From assembly GCA_030611085.1 (NCBI GenBank), contig JAUWQI010000011.1:1-39380 (forward strand): DNA of 39,380 nucleotides, given 5' to 3'. Under the pieces are notes generated by a model that saw only the letters and a list, made by a program, of their open reading frames with translations, was not told where the DNA came from and did no database searches. This DNA is from Dehalococcoidia bacterium. Lineage in GTDB: Bacteria > Chloroflexota > Dehalococcoidia > GIF9 > AB-539-J10. Shown piece after piece: positions 9,127-19,080 of this stretch (position 1 is the first letter of the stretch; each line of letters begins with the position of its first letter). The position numbers were made by a program, and so were the translations under genes.

Positions 9127-9675
9127 ATGGAAGTGCTTGAAGCGATAAAAGGACGGAGGAGCATCCGCAAATATAAATCTACCCCTGTAACTGACGAAGA
9201 TGTCAATGCTGTGCTAGAAGCAGCTCGCTGGGCACCATCATGGGCTAACACCCAGTGTGCCCGATATGTGGTAGTGCGAGACCCCGGGACAAAAGCGAAA
9301 CTAGCTGAAGCTATGGTTCCGCCTACTCCAGCTATCGCTGCGGTAAGAGAAGCCCCGGTAGTTATCGTTGCCTGTGCCGAACTGGGTAAATCGGGATATA
9401 AGAAGGGCTCACCTGTTACCAACAAAGGTGACTGGTTTATGTTCGATGTTGCTCTAGGAATGCAGAACTTGGCACTAGCTGCCCTATCTCGGGGGCTGGG
9501 AACAGTCCATGTAGGCACTTTTGATGCCGAGAAGGCGGAGGAAATTTTGGGTATACCAGAAGGGGTGGTGGTAGCTTCAATGACTCCCCTGGGCTACCCC
9601 GACGAAGAGCCAAAGGCACCGCCCAGGAGAGAACTTTCTGAACTGGTATTCCACGAAAGTTATGGACAAAAATAA
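9127..9675 (+). CDS. Nitroreductase family protein
   Basis: MEVLEAIKGRRSIRKYKSTPVTDEDVNAVLEAARWAPSWANTQ, GLGTVHVGTF, PLGYPDEEPKAPPRRELSELVF. Confidence 0.92.
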   Translation: MEVLEAIKGRRSIRKYKSTPVTDEDVNAVLEAARWAPSWANTQCARYVVVRDPGTKAKLAEAMVPPTPAIAAVREAPVVIVACAELGKSGYKKGSPVTNKGDWFMFDVALGMQNLALAALSRGLGTVHVGTFDAEKAEEILGIPEGVVVASMTPLGYPDEEPKAPPRRELSELVFHESYGQK

Positions 9676-9677
9676 AG

Positions 9678-9750
9678 CGCCCCCAAGGGAATTCGAATCC
9701 CTGTCTTCAGCTTGAAAGGCTGACGTCCTAGTCCCCTAGACGATGGGGGC
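9678..9750 (-). tRNA. tRNA-Glu (anticodon TTC)
   Basis: Minus strand gcccccatcgtctaggggactaggacgtcagcctTTCaagctgaagacagggattcgaatccctttgggggc: 7-bp acceptor stem, T arm GGTTCGAATCC-type, anticodon loop ctTTCaa. CCA is not encoded. Confidence 0.92.
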
Positions 9751-9763
9751 AATGCCGAATATT

Positions 9764-10786
9764 TTAAGGGTAAATAGCTAAAGCCTCAAGCCCTGCTGTC
9801 TCGGGTAAATCAAACATCAAATTCATATTTTGCACTGCTTGACCTGCTCCCCCCTTAACAAGATTGTCAAGACAGCTAATAACTATGAGCCTATTTGTGT
9901 TTAAATCAATAGTCGGGTAAATAAAGCAAAAGTTATTTCCCCAGGCATGCTTGGTTTGAGGAGGCTTATCCGTTACTCGAACAAAGGGCGCATTCTTATA
10001 AAATTCACGATATAGCTGGTTTAAGCTATCAGTTGACAGCTTGCAACTATCAGTTAGTTTAGCATAACAGGAGCTTAATATGCCTCGTGTCATTGGCACA
10101 AGGTGAGGCACAAAGGTTATTGACAGAGAAAGCTCAGGATTTAGCAACTCCAACTCCTGCTCTATTTCAGGCAAGTGGCGATGCCCTTCAAGAGAGTAGG
10201 CACATGCATTCTCATTGGCTTCAGAATAATGAGTATTTAAACTCAGGGTTCTACCAGCGCCAGAGACACCTGATTTGCTGTCAATTATTATATCGGGATA
10301 AATAAGTCCTTCCTTAACTGCCGGTGCCAATGCCAATATGGCACCAGTGCTATAGCAGCCAGGGTTCGCGACCAGAGAAGCCGCGGCAATTTTATCTCGG
10401 TGTAATTCAGGCAAGCCGTAAGCTGCCTCCTTTAGCAATTTGGGTGATGGATGAGTGAATCCATACCATTTGGGGTATTCGCCGACATTCTTCAACCTGA
10501 AATCAGCACTGACATCGATAACCTTAATGCCCTGTTTCAGCAAAGGTGGCACTACATCCACGCTGGTTTTATGAGGCATTGCTGAGAAAGCAATATCAAT
10601 ATTGCTATCAAGTTCGGCTTTTATGGAATAACCAAGACCACTGAGATGTGGGAAGACATCACCTAGCTTTTGACCTGCGGCGCTTCGCCCAGTAACTGAA
10701 GTAAGCTCTACTTGAGGATGTTGGTAGAGCAAGCGAGCCAACTCAGCACCAATATATCCAGTAACATTTATTATGCTTGCTTTCAT
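9764..10786 (-). CDS. argC: N-acetyl-gamma-glutamyl-phosphate reductase
   Basis: ASIINVTGYIGAELARLLYQHPQVELTSVTGRS, ANPGCYSTGAILALAP, DSKSGVSGAGR. Confidence 0.93.
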   Translation of the reverse strand: MKASIINVTGYIGAELARLLYQHPQVELTSVTGRSAAGQKLGDVFPHLSGLGYSIKAELDSNIDIAFSAMPHKTSVDVVPPLLKQGIKVIDVSADFRLKNVGEYPKWYGFTHPSPKLLKEAAYGLPELHRDKIAAASLVANPGCYSTGAILALAPAVKEGLIYPDIIIDSKSGVSGAGRTLSLNTHYSEANENACAYSLEGHRHLPEIEQELELLNPELSLSITFVPHLVPMTRGILSSCYAKLTDSCKLSTDSLNQLYREFYKNAPFVRVTDKPPQTKHAWGNNFCFIYPTIDLNTNRLIVISCLDNLVKGGAGQAVQNMNLMFDLPETAGLEALAIYP

Positions 10787-11393
10787 TCTCATTTGAGATT
10801 GTTTCGCCGCTACTTAATATATTTAACACTTGAGAAGTTGTCTGAAGGTTCGACTTTCTAAATGCTTTGAAATTGTTTTCTCACCCTACCTACTGCCAGA
10901 GCATCCAGCAGTCTCAGCTTTCTCTTCCATGTTCATGCCTGAATCAGGAGGACAGCCCTCCTTCCTTAAGCAGGATTGTATACTGCCTGTAATCCATTCG
11001 TCAAACTATCCAGTTCACCACCTACCTTGTCCATATCCCTTTACCTCATGACATGCTATAGGAAACATGTCCTCGGCGATACTCTCGATTAGTATTTCTC
11101 CAGTCAAGTGCAGTATAGGAAGATGATAAATATAAGTGATGCTGCTGGCGCCTCCCAAACTCGCGCTCCCTCCGCCCTTAAAGATTCAAGTGCGGTCTTA
11201 GAGGCATCGATTACAATAGAAAGGTGAGATAGCCTCTTGCCTTTAATTCTCCAGGACTTGGCTGCTCAGCTCCCCTCCTCTGGAGGTTGCCATATCTCTC
11301 CACCGACACCCTTTGTCCATATCCTAAATCTTGTCTATGAGAAGTGCTCCCTGTGTTTGAAAATTCCGCACATACTAATTATCATAGAAGGAG

Positions 11394-13313
11394 TCATTTG
11401 TCTTCTTCAGTATTCATAAACCTGATGTTGATATCAGTGGTAATCACCCCAGTCCGGCCATCTCGATATTTTACTTGAGCCCCCATCTGGATATCTTTCT
11501 TATCACTATAAATGGCATCTACAAGCCGCTTATACCTTTGTTCCATAAAACCCCGCCTTAACTTCCTAGTCCTGGTAAGCTCGGACTCATCAGGGTCAAA
11601 TTCCTTATGCAAATTGAGGAATCTCCTGATTTTAGCTGCCTCTGGAAGCAGCTTATTCACCCTTTCTACATCTTTCTGTATAAGATCGTAGATCTGTGAC
11701 TTCTGAGAGAGGTCAGTGAAGGTAGTGTAAGTAATTCTGTGGCCCTCGGCCCACTTCCCTGCATTAGCATAATCGATAATCATAATAACGCTGACAAAAG
11801 GCTTATCCTTTCCTCCGAGGCACATAGCATCCCTGACATATGGGCTGAACCTGAGAGTGCTTTCAATAAATTGGGGTGAAAACTTAGTGCCATCAGGAAG
11901 ATCAAGAAGCTCTTTGGCGCGGTCCATAAAGACGACTTGTCTATCCTCATCGAAGACAGCAGCATCACCAGTGTGGAACTTGCCTCCTTCCATACAAGCT
12001 TTACTTGCCTCCTCATTTTTATAGTAACCAAGGAAAACGCCAGGGCTCTTTACTAAAATCTCACCATCTTTTTTAGATAGCTCCATCTCTACCCCTGGGA
12101 ATGGCTCACCAATAGTTTGGTGCTTTATCAGCTTGGTATGCCCCAGCGCCATTCCACACTCAGTAGTCCCATATGCTTGTTTCAAGTTTAACCCCAGAGC
12201 ATGAATGAAGCGGAAACTTTCCGGACTCAGAAGGGCACCGGCAGTATAGCAATGTTTTACGTTTAATAGTCCTAACTTGTCGAGCAATGGTCTAAACATT
12301 ATCAGCCAGCTAAGCTTATACAATGCCTTCCAGAAAAAGTTTACTTCTTTTCTTTGAAGCGCGGCATCATGCACTTTGACGCCGATGGGCAGGCAACGGT
12401 AATAGAAAAACTTTTTAATGCCACTCGAATCACTTATCTTCATTTGAATGGTTGAAGCTACGCTTTCCCATAACCTCGCTCCGTAGAATATAACGCTGGG
12501 ACCTATTTCCCGTGTATCCTCTTCTATAGTTTCCGGTTCTTCAGGAAAGTTTACGGTCATGCCGGAGAGGAGCGATCCACCTACACCTATTAGTTGCTCT
12601 GTTATCCAGGCTGGGGACATATTGCTCAAGTATTCATCCTTTTGTGTCCAGCCTTGAACCCCGGCGAAGCACGCAGAGTCAAAGATAAGGTTTTTGTGAC
12701 TGAGCATTGCTCCTTTGGGCGAACCAGTAGTTCCGGAGGTATACATAATGAAAGCCAGGTCACCTTCCTTTAATTTCTCTACACTCTCCTCAAAAACCCC
12801 AGGGTGTTCCTTTTCGTACTTTTGGCCCAGTTGGAGCACATCATCGAAGTTGTGCAAACCAGGCACATCATAATTCCACAACCCTTTAGCATCCCAATAG
12901 ATAATAGTTTTTACCTTGGGAAGCTCACCATCCTCCTGGACTTTAAGCACCTTATCAACCTGCTCCTGATCCCTACCCACGACAACCGTACTATCGGAAT
13001 GGTCAATGATGTAGATTATTTCCGAGTACATGGCATCAGTGTAAATGGGAATTGTTGCTCCACCAGCTGCTTGGGCAGCAAATTGTGCCCAGTAATACTC
13101 TGGGTCGTTATCCCCGATAATTGCCAGTTTATCCCCACGCTTAAAGCCGAGGCTCATAAGTCCCAATGCAAAGAATTTTACCTTTTCCCAGTACTCCTTC
13201 CAGGTGTATTCTTGCCAGATGCCAAAATCCTTCCTTCGCTGGGCTACTCTATCCTCCCCGAATTTCTCCATAGCCTCCTGTAGTAACTTAGGTAAAGTAA
13301 TTCCCTCTATCAT
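11394..13313 (-). CDS. AMP-dependent (long-chain) fatty-acyl-CoA synthetase
   Basis: YTSGTTGSPKGAMLSHKNL (A3), YGTTECG (A5), HTGDAAVFDEDRQVVFMDRAKEL. Confidence 0.9.
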   Translation of the reverse strand: MIEGITLPKLLQEAMEKFGEDRVAQRRKDFGIWQEYTWKEYWEKVKFFALGLMSLGFKRGDKLAIIGDNDPEYYWAQFAAQAAGGATIPIYTDAMYSEIIYIIDHSDSTVVVGRDQEQVDKVLKVQEDGELPKVKTIIYWDAKGLWNYDVPGLHNFDDVLQLGQKYEKEHPGVFEESVEKLKEGDLAFIMYTSGTTGSPKGAMLSHKNLIFDSACFAGVQGWTQKDEYLSNMSPAWITEQLIGVGGSLLSGMTVNFPEEPETIEEDTREIGPSVIFYGARLWESVASTIQMKISDSSGIKKFFYYRCLPIGVKVHDAALQRKEVNFFWKALYKLSWLIMFRPLLDKLGLLNVKHCYTAGALLSPESFRFIHALGLNLKQAYGTTECGMALGHTKLIKHQTIGEPFPGVEMELSKKDGEILVKSPGVFLGYYKNEEASKACMEGGKFHTGDAAVFDEDRQVVFMDRAKELLDLPDGTKFSPQFIESTLRFSPYVRDAMCLGGKDKPFVSVIMIIDYANAGKWAEGHRITYTTFTDLSQKSQIYDLIQKDVERVNKLLPEAAKIRRFLNLHKEFDPDESELTRTRKLRRGFMEQRYKRLVDAIYSDKKDIQMGAQVKYRDGRTGVITTDINIRFMNTEEDK

Positions 13314-13455
13314 ATAACCTCCTATCCCCCTGATAGCAAAAATCTCAAACTATCAGGGAATTCCCTCGTTTTTTTATTATACCATCTGCACTTTATGGAT
13401 TCAACACATCATAGAACACTTAAGAGATAAATATCTACCCCGAGCGAAATTTTGC

Positions 13456-14454
13456 TCAAACTTTGGTTTGCTCTACTGGAAAGGGATGACCATCGAGGTC
13501 GAAATGTGGCAGGTAATTTTCTGCGGCATCTATCTCTTGAATCCAGCCATTCTCTAACCCCAGTTTATCAACCAATTTAAGGACTTCGTGGTATTCTGAA
13601 GTGGAGATTTTGCGCCGCAATTGTGGTATCCCAGGGGCTAGATAAGTTGAGTAGTATTGGGACATGATACTCACGGTTACCCTTGGAGAAACTTCCTTAA
13701 CCAACCAGGTAAGCGAATCCCGACTATCTGCTAACCCATTGGGAAGGATAAGATGGCGCACGATTAATCCTCTCTGAGCCAGCCCCGAGTCGTCTAATAT
13801 CAACTTATCACCTACCTGCCGATGCATTTCAAGGATAGCCTGACGAGCTCGTGTCACATAATCAGCAGTGTGGGAAAGCCTTGCCGCCCATGTATCAGAA
13901 GCATACCTCAAGTCGGGCAGGTAAACATCCACAACCCCGTCCAGCGCTCGAAGGGATGCTACAGAGTCATAGGCATTGGTGTTGTAAACTATTGGCACCT
14001 TAAGTCCCATAGGCACCGCTTCCAAAACCGCTCGAACTAATTGAGGCACAAAGTGAGCAGGCGAAATGAAACTAATGTTGTGGCATCCTAAATCATCCTG
14101 AAGATATATCATGCGCTGAGCCAAAGAGTGGAAATCTATCTCCTTAGAGCTTTGGTGATTTGGGTCTTGACTGATTTGATAGTTTTGACAGTAAACGCAT
14201 CTCATATTGCAGTTACCGAAGAAAATAGCTCCCGTCCCTCGGCTGCCTGAAATGGCTGGCTCTTCGCCGTGATGGTCACAGACTGCAGAGACTATAGGCA
14301 AGTATCCCGAGTGGCAAAACCCTTGCTCGTTTTCCAAGCGGTTGACATGGCACTCCCTGGGACAAATGTCACATGACGCCAAACATGCCTCTATCGCTTC
14401 AGCCCTGCGTTTAAGCTCGCCACAACGATATAGTTTAAGATATGAAGGCTCCAT
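13456..14454 (-). CDS. Radical SAM protein (PflA-like activating enzyme family)
   Basis: GAIFFGNCNMRCVYCQNYQIS gives the CxxxCxxC-type cluster (CNMRCVYC), preceded by a Cys-rich ASCDICPRECHVNR N-terminal segment. Confidence 0.85.
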   Translation of the reverse strand: MEPSYLKLYRCGELKRRAEAIEACLASCDICPRECHVNRLENEQGFCHSGYLPIVSAVCDHHGEEPAISGSRGTGAIFFGNCNMRCVYCQNYQISQDPNHQSSKEIDFHSLAQRMIYLQDDLGCHNISFISPAHFVPQLVRAVLEAVPMGLKVPIVYNTNAYDSVASLRALDGVVDVYLPDLRYASDTWAARLSHTADYVTRARQAILEMHRQVGDKLILDDSGLAQRGLIVRHLILPNGLADSRDSLTWLVKEVSPRVTVSIMSQYYSTYLAPGIPQLRRKISTSEYHEVLKLVDKLGLENGWIQEIDAAENYLPHFDLDGHPFPVEQTKV

Positions 14455-14635
14455 TCTATGCTATTTACCCAGTCATCACATTGGAAGATTTCATTGCAGT
14501 AATTATAGTCTGTCAACTTGCACACCCTCAAAATCTGTGCCCTTCAAACCAATATTGGAATGTGACCTCAGCAAGTCTGGAGGAAATAGAATATTCGTCT
14601 CGATTTGAGATGCCCTTCCGCTGCTTTTAGCTTCT

Positions 14636-15172
14636 TCAAGCTTTGTAGCTATCTCGGTAATACACCAATAGATATAGCTCTCTGAGCAAGTCTGATTCGT
14701 TATGGCGAATAATCTGCTGCAAATAATCCTTATTTTTAGTGTGAAGAAATCCCTGCCACAGCATAGGGACATCCTTGCCGCTTACTACTGGCTCGTTAAA
14801 GTAATGCTCTGCATGAGAGAATAGCTCATCCAGCTTAGGCCATTTAAGAGAAAGCTCGTCTGCCTTTTTCTTCCAGGGTTGAAATAGGTCTATCCCCTCA
14901 ATATACATTCCTTTGGCTTTAAGGAATCCTTTCTCGAAGGAGAGATTATAGGCATAGAATGGCCGAGGCAGATTAGGGACGAGCTCAGCAAGCTGAGCGA
15001 TAAACGGTTCTTCTTCCCTTGAGGTTCGGCATATTATCTCAAGGCGGTTTCCTTGAACATAGCCAAAAACCACTATCTCATCGCAATCACTGTCAAGCCC
15101 TGTGGTTTCTATATCAACCAGAGTTCCCCGCGGAATGCTTACCATTAACTCTCGACTATAGGATGTAACCAT
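14636..15172 (-). CDS. RNase H-like / predicted 3'-5' exonuclease-fold protein
   Basis: LVDIETTGLDSDCDEIVVFGY (DEDD-like ExoI), YAYNLSFEKGFL (ExoII-like), IIRHNESDLLREL. Confidence 0.6.
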   Translation of the reverse strand: MVTSYSRELMVSIPRGTLVDIETTGLDSDCDEIVVFGYVQGNRLEIICRTSREEEPFIAQLAELVPNLPRPFYAYNLSFEKGFLKAKGMYIEGIDLFQPWKKKADELSLKWPKLDELFSHAEHYFNEPVVSGKDVPMLWQGFLHTKNKDYLQQIIRHNESDLLRELYLLVYYRDSYKA

Positions 15173-15240
15173 TTCTCACTCCCCTTTTGCTAAGCATTAT
15201 ACAAGCTGAGCTACTATAATGGTAGAGGATTGTTTATTTT

Positions 15241-15295
15241 GTCACCCTGAGCGATAGCGGAGGGTCTAGAGATTCTTCGCTTTGCTCAGAATGAC
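15241..15295. repeat. MITE-like dispersed repeat, copy 3
   Basis: gtcaccctgagcgatagcggagggtctagagattcttcgctttgctcagaatgac; same ends and inverted layout as 8994-9056. Confidence 0.75.
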
Positions 15296-15365
15296 AGTCG
15301 GGTTATTAAACGACCTCACGGTAGGAGGCTTTGTCAAGAACTCGTGGTGGGATAAAATTGATATT

Positions 15366-15599
15366 ATGATGTGGCCCCTAAGGTATATAGGCAAATTTTT
15401 AATTCTTGGCGGGGCTTTCCTGGTCTTCTTGGGCTTGCTATTGGTCTTCTGGCAAAGGATTCCCTTTCTAGGGAAACTCCCCGGCGACATATTTGTGCAC
15501 AAGGGAAATTTTCAGTTTTTCTTTCCTATAATGACCTGCCTCATAATTAGCATCTTGCTTACCCTTATTGTGAATCTGATAATCCAGCTATTTAGATAG
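15366..15599 (+). CDS. DUF2905 family small membrane protein
   Basis: RYIGKFLILGGAFLVFLGLLLVFWQRIPFLGKLPGDIFVHKGNFQFFFPI is typical DUF2905. The supplied ORF begins at 15282 inside the MITE-like repeat; ATG 15366/15369 is likelier. Confidence 0.8.
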   Translation: MMWPLRYIGKFLILGGAFLVFLGLLLVFWQRIPFLGKLPGDIFVHKGNFQFFFPIMTCLIISILLTLIVNLIIQLFR

Positions 15600-15626
15600 C
15601 TGCTGAGGTAACCCCCTCCTAGCTTC

Positions 15627-15782
15627 CTAAGTAAGGTAATTGATAATTATTATTATTCCTATCACAATGAGGTAAATGCCCACCAGGTAATTGAGGATTT
15701 TGGGGAAAATCATTACCACAATGCCAAAAATAAGGCTAATTATTCCTGCGACGAGACCAACACTACCATGTATAATAGGCAT
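15627..15782 (-). CDS. DUF3096-like 51-aa membrane protein
   Basis: Complement of 15782-15627 reads MPIIHGSVGLVAGIISLIFGIVVMIFPKILNYLVGIYLIVIGIIIIINYLT* with a strong SD ataggaggtgatag upstream. Below the 60-aa cutoff of the supplied track. Confidence 0.7.
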   Translation of the reverse strand: MPIIHGSVGLVAGIISLIFGIVVMIFPKILNYLVGIYLIVIGIIIIINYLT

Positions 15783-15907
15783 AAACTATCACCTCCTATG
15801 ATTCAATTGCGGTATTGTGTCAGGGAAACGAACATTTCGTCAATAGCCGCAAGCTTGCTATATCTCTCTAACCACCTTTCTTCACAAACCTAGGGCTACA
15901 CTATGCC

Positions 15908-16231
15908 TTAAAGCTCTAAGGTTAGAGAGACCTGGGTATCAGAAGTTTGCTCTCCACCAACCACCCTCTCTGGTGCAATTAGCACATATAGTGCATCTCT
16001 GTCTGCTTTGCACACTATTACTTTATAGTCTGGAGCCAACTCCAATGACCTGGCTACGCTATCCGTCCATTCCCCCACGATATCATTGCCCATAGTAAGG
16101 CTTATTCCAGGTGTTCCATCTCGGATTGTCGCAGCGCTTATGGTTAAGGCAACTTGTCCCAGGTCGTAGTTGTGCTCGGAACAAAGCTCTCTTACACGCC
16201 CACTATCAATATAAATTTCCCACATATCCAC
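15908..16231 (-). CDS. Hypothetical protein
   Basis: 107 aa ORF with no overlap to neighbours; no family recognised. Confidence 0.45.
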   Translation of the reverse strand: MDMWEIYIDSGRVRELCSEHNYDLGQVALTISAATIRDGTPGISLTMGNDIVGEWTDSVARSLELAPDYKVIVCKADRDALYVLIAPERVVGGEQTSDTQVSLTLEL

Positions 16232-16311
16232 TCCAAGAAGTCAATCTTATGCTAAAACACGCCTTGCCCGAAGTCAAGGAAAGATGGCAAGGCTTTTCCT
16301 AAGGGTGAGCC

Positions 16312-17307
16312 TTATTTTCCAAAATGCTCCAGAACAAGAGCTACTGCGCCTAACACACCAGAGTCATCTCCCAGCAGAGCTGGTTTGATTTCAACAGAGT
16401 TAAGCGGTGTTTTGAAAGCTCTTTCTTTAACCACATTTATTGCTGGCTCTAGCAGTAAGTCGCCCATCTTGGCCAAGCCTCCACCTATCAATATTAGTTC
16501 AGGATTAAAAATATTGACCAAGTTAGCCAAGCCTACCCCAAAATAATATCCCAGGTGAGAGATAAGCTCCTTAGCCAGTTTATCTCCTTGCCTGGCTGCC
16601 AGAGAAACAATCTTGGCGTCAATTCTGCTCACATCCCCATTTACAAATTCAATAATAGAGGTATAGGCACCCTGGTTAATTTGTTTCACTGCTTCTCTAG
16701 CTAAAGCTGTGCCCGAAGCTAGAGATTCCCAGCAGCCAATATTGCCACAGTTGCATCTCGGTCCATTAACATCTATAGTCATATGCCCAACTTCGCCAGC
16801 AGTGCCACAAGCTCCGGTATACAATTTGCCATCAGCAATGATACCTCCTCCGATGCCGGTGCTTACTGTGATATAGATGAGATTGGCAACCTTTTTTTCT
16901 ACTCCAAAGCACCATTCGCCCAAGGCAGCCAAATTGGCATCGTTGCCTAAATAGGCAGGGACGCCAAACCTTTGCTCAACGGCATCTCTTAATGGCACTT
17001 CATTCCAACCAGGAAGATTAGGAGAGAAGACAACTTTGCCATTATCACCGTCTATGATACCGGCAGCAGCAATACCTATGCCCAAAAGCTGAGATAGCTC
17101 AACTTTGTCCTGAGCTACGGTTTCTTCAATAGTCGTGAATATGCTACTTATTACGGCATCAGGTCCAGCTTGAGCCAGAGTAGGACTATATCCCCGACTA
17201 AGAATCTCTCCCTGGGCAGTAGCAACCACAGTGGCAATTTTGGTGCCACCGAGGTCCACCCCTAAGATAAGCTCTCGCTCTTTGCTCTTTGCCACCAGAA
17301 TCTGCAT
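16312..17307 (-). CDS. ROK family sugar kinase (glucokinase-like)
   Basis: LGVDLGGTKIATVV, GNDANLAALGEWCFG, STGIGGGIIADG, GHMTIDVNGPRCNCGNIGCWE zinc motif. Confidence 0.92.
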   Translation of the reverse strand: MQILVAKSKERELILGVDLGGTKIATVVATAQGEILSRGYSPTLAQAGPDAVISSIFTTIEETVAQDKVELSQLLGIGIAAAGIIDGDNGKVVFSPNLPGWNEVPLRDAVEQRFGVPAYLGNDANLAALGEWCFGVEKKVANLIYITVSTGIGGGIIADGKLYTGACGTAGEVGHMTIDVNGPRCNCGNIGCWESLASGTALAREAVKQINQGAYTSIIEFVNGDVSRIDAKIVSLAARQGDKLAKELISHLGYYFGVGLANLVNIFNPELILIGGGLAKMGDLLLEPAINVVKERAFKTPLNSVEIKPALLGDDSGVLGAVALVLEHFGK

Positions 17308-17369
17308 TTTTGAATATTTGTTACTTTTAGTGATTTTTATTAATTGCCTTTTGCCAGCTCTTTCTCAGT

Positions 17370-18941
17370 TTACAATTCCCTGCCCCACCTCTCCTTTATC
17401 TCAGCCATTTTGGGAATGCCCTTAAGCCCCTTTGGCAGGTTGTCAACAAATACTATGGACTTCGGCACAGCATGAGAGGGAAGGCGTTCACGGCAAAATT
17501 TCATTATCTCCTCCGCTGTGGCTTTTTGCCCTTCTTTTAAAAGGACAACCGACTTAACAGCATTCCCCAGTTCTTCATGCGGCACTGGTATTGTTACACA
17601 CTCTGCGACCGCAGGACAGAGATCTATCACGGCATCTACCATAAAGGGTGGAACCATCTCTCCTGCAGTAACAATCGTGTCTTGTTTCCTCCCGTAAACA
17701 TAGATATAACCGTACTCGTCGGTAAAGCCTATATCCCCTGTGTGTAGCCATCCTTTCTCGTCTATAATCTCTTTTGTTTTCCCCGGGTCATTCCAGTATC
17801 CCTGGAACCTGGGACCTCCTGTGGTCATTATTTCGCCAACCTCATAAGCGTCAGTCTCTTCCCCTTCCTCATTTACTATCTTGAAATAGCTGGAGGGTGC
17901 TGGCCAACCTTGAGCTAATACACCTTTTGTTAAGTCCATGAATTCGTAATCCTGTGGCCTTGCCCAGGTCACAGGGGTATGCTCCACTGAACAGTAGCCA
18001 AAGACACACTTACAACCAAATATCTCCTCTATACGCTTATTATAATGCACAAGGGGGACTCCACCAGAACTCCATACCTTGCGTACCGTTCCTGGATTGT
18101 ATTTCTCTGCTCCTGGAAAGTTTATGATATCGGGTATCATAGGGGAAAAAAGCAAGACATAGTTCGGTTTATATCTCTGTATCTCCTCCAGCCTCGTCTT
18201 AGGGTCCTGGGCATTAGATATGTAAACAGTGCAACTATAAAAGAGATACGCGCTAACTGTAAATGATGTGGTTGTATTGTAAGGAGTCTCGGGGGTATAT
18301 TGGGTTATATCAGGTGCTATTTCGAGATTAATGGCGAACCCTATCCAGGAATGCCAAATGTTACTGTATGTCCACATTGCCTGCTTGGGAAACCCAGTAG
18401 TCCCTGAGCTTGCCAGGAGGAAAGCAAGGTCACCGGGTTTACTCTCTCTAACACCTAGCGGCTCTGTGAGTGGAAACTTGGATACCCACTCTTCATAGTT
18501 TTCCATATAATCCAGGCCTTGTCCAATAGAGATATACTTCTTCACGCTTTTAAGTTGTGCGTGAATGGAATTCACTATCTCAAAGCCGTTAAAGGTACTA
18601 ACAGGCGACGCTATTTTCCCCTTCACAAAGAGAACTTTTGCTCCAGTATTGTTTATCTGGAAGACGACCCCCTCAGCAGGCGGAATACTCATGGGATTTA
18701 TTTCTTGCCAAACTATCCCCGTTTTAAGACAAGCCCACTGTATTTCATAAAATGGAAAACAATTGTCGCTTAAAACCGCTATTATATCTCCCCGTTTTAG
18801 GCCAAGGCTAAGCAAGCCATTTGCTACCTTATTTATATGTTCATTGAATTCTTTCCAAGTTAAACCTTCATCTTGATAGACTAAGGCCAATTTATCTGGA
18901 TGCCTTTCAGCATGTTTCTTTGGAATTTCACCTAGTATCAT
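17370..18941 (-). CDS. AMP-dependent acyl-CoA synthetase/ligase
   Basis: LLASSGTTGFPKQAMWTYSN, GYCSVEHTP, HTGDIGFTDEYGYIYVYGRKQDTIVTAGE. Confidence 0.9.
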   Translation of the reverse strand: MILGEIPKKHAERHPDKLALVYQDEGLTWKEFNEHINKVANGLLSLGLKRGDIIAVLSDNCFPFYEIQWACLKTGIVWQEINPMSIPPAEGVVFQINNTGAKVLFVKGKIASPVSTFNGFEIVNSIHAQLKSVKKYISIGQGLDYMENYEEWVSKFPLTEPLGVRESKPGDLAFLLASSGTTGFPKQAMWTYSNIWHSWIGFAINLEIAPDITQYTPETPYNTTTSFTVSAYLFYSCTVYISNAQDPKTRLEEIQRYKPNYVLLFSPMIPDIINFPGAEKYNPGTVRKVWSSGGVPLVHYNKRIEEIFGCKCVFGYCSVEHTPVTWARPQDYEFMDLTKGVLAQGWPAPSSYFKIVNEEGEETDAYEVGEIMTTGGPRFQGYWNDPGKTKEIIDEKGWLHTGDIGFTDEYGYIYVYGRKQDTIVTAGEMVPPFMVDAVIDLCPAVAECVTIPVPHEELGNAVKSVVLLKEGQKATAEEIMKFCRERLPSHAVPKSIVFVDNLPKGLKGIPKMAEIKERWGREL

Positions 18942-19080
18942 TTCACTTTCCTATCTAAAATTTTGATTTTGGCAGAGTCGTACCGACCTTGCTACTGCTA
19001 ATTATTATAACTTAGATGCAGACTTGAGCATAGCAACATCTTGGGGTAAAATGTCAGATATCATGATAGGATTCGAGCAT

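Noticed and set aside
12804-13283. 159-aa plus ORF opposite the acyl-CoA synthetase N-terminus
   Set aside because: Antisense to a well-defined AMP-binding protein; no family signal.
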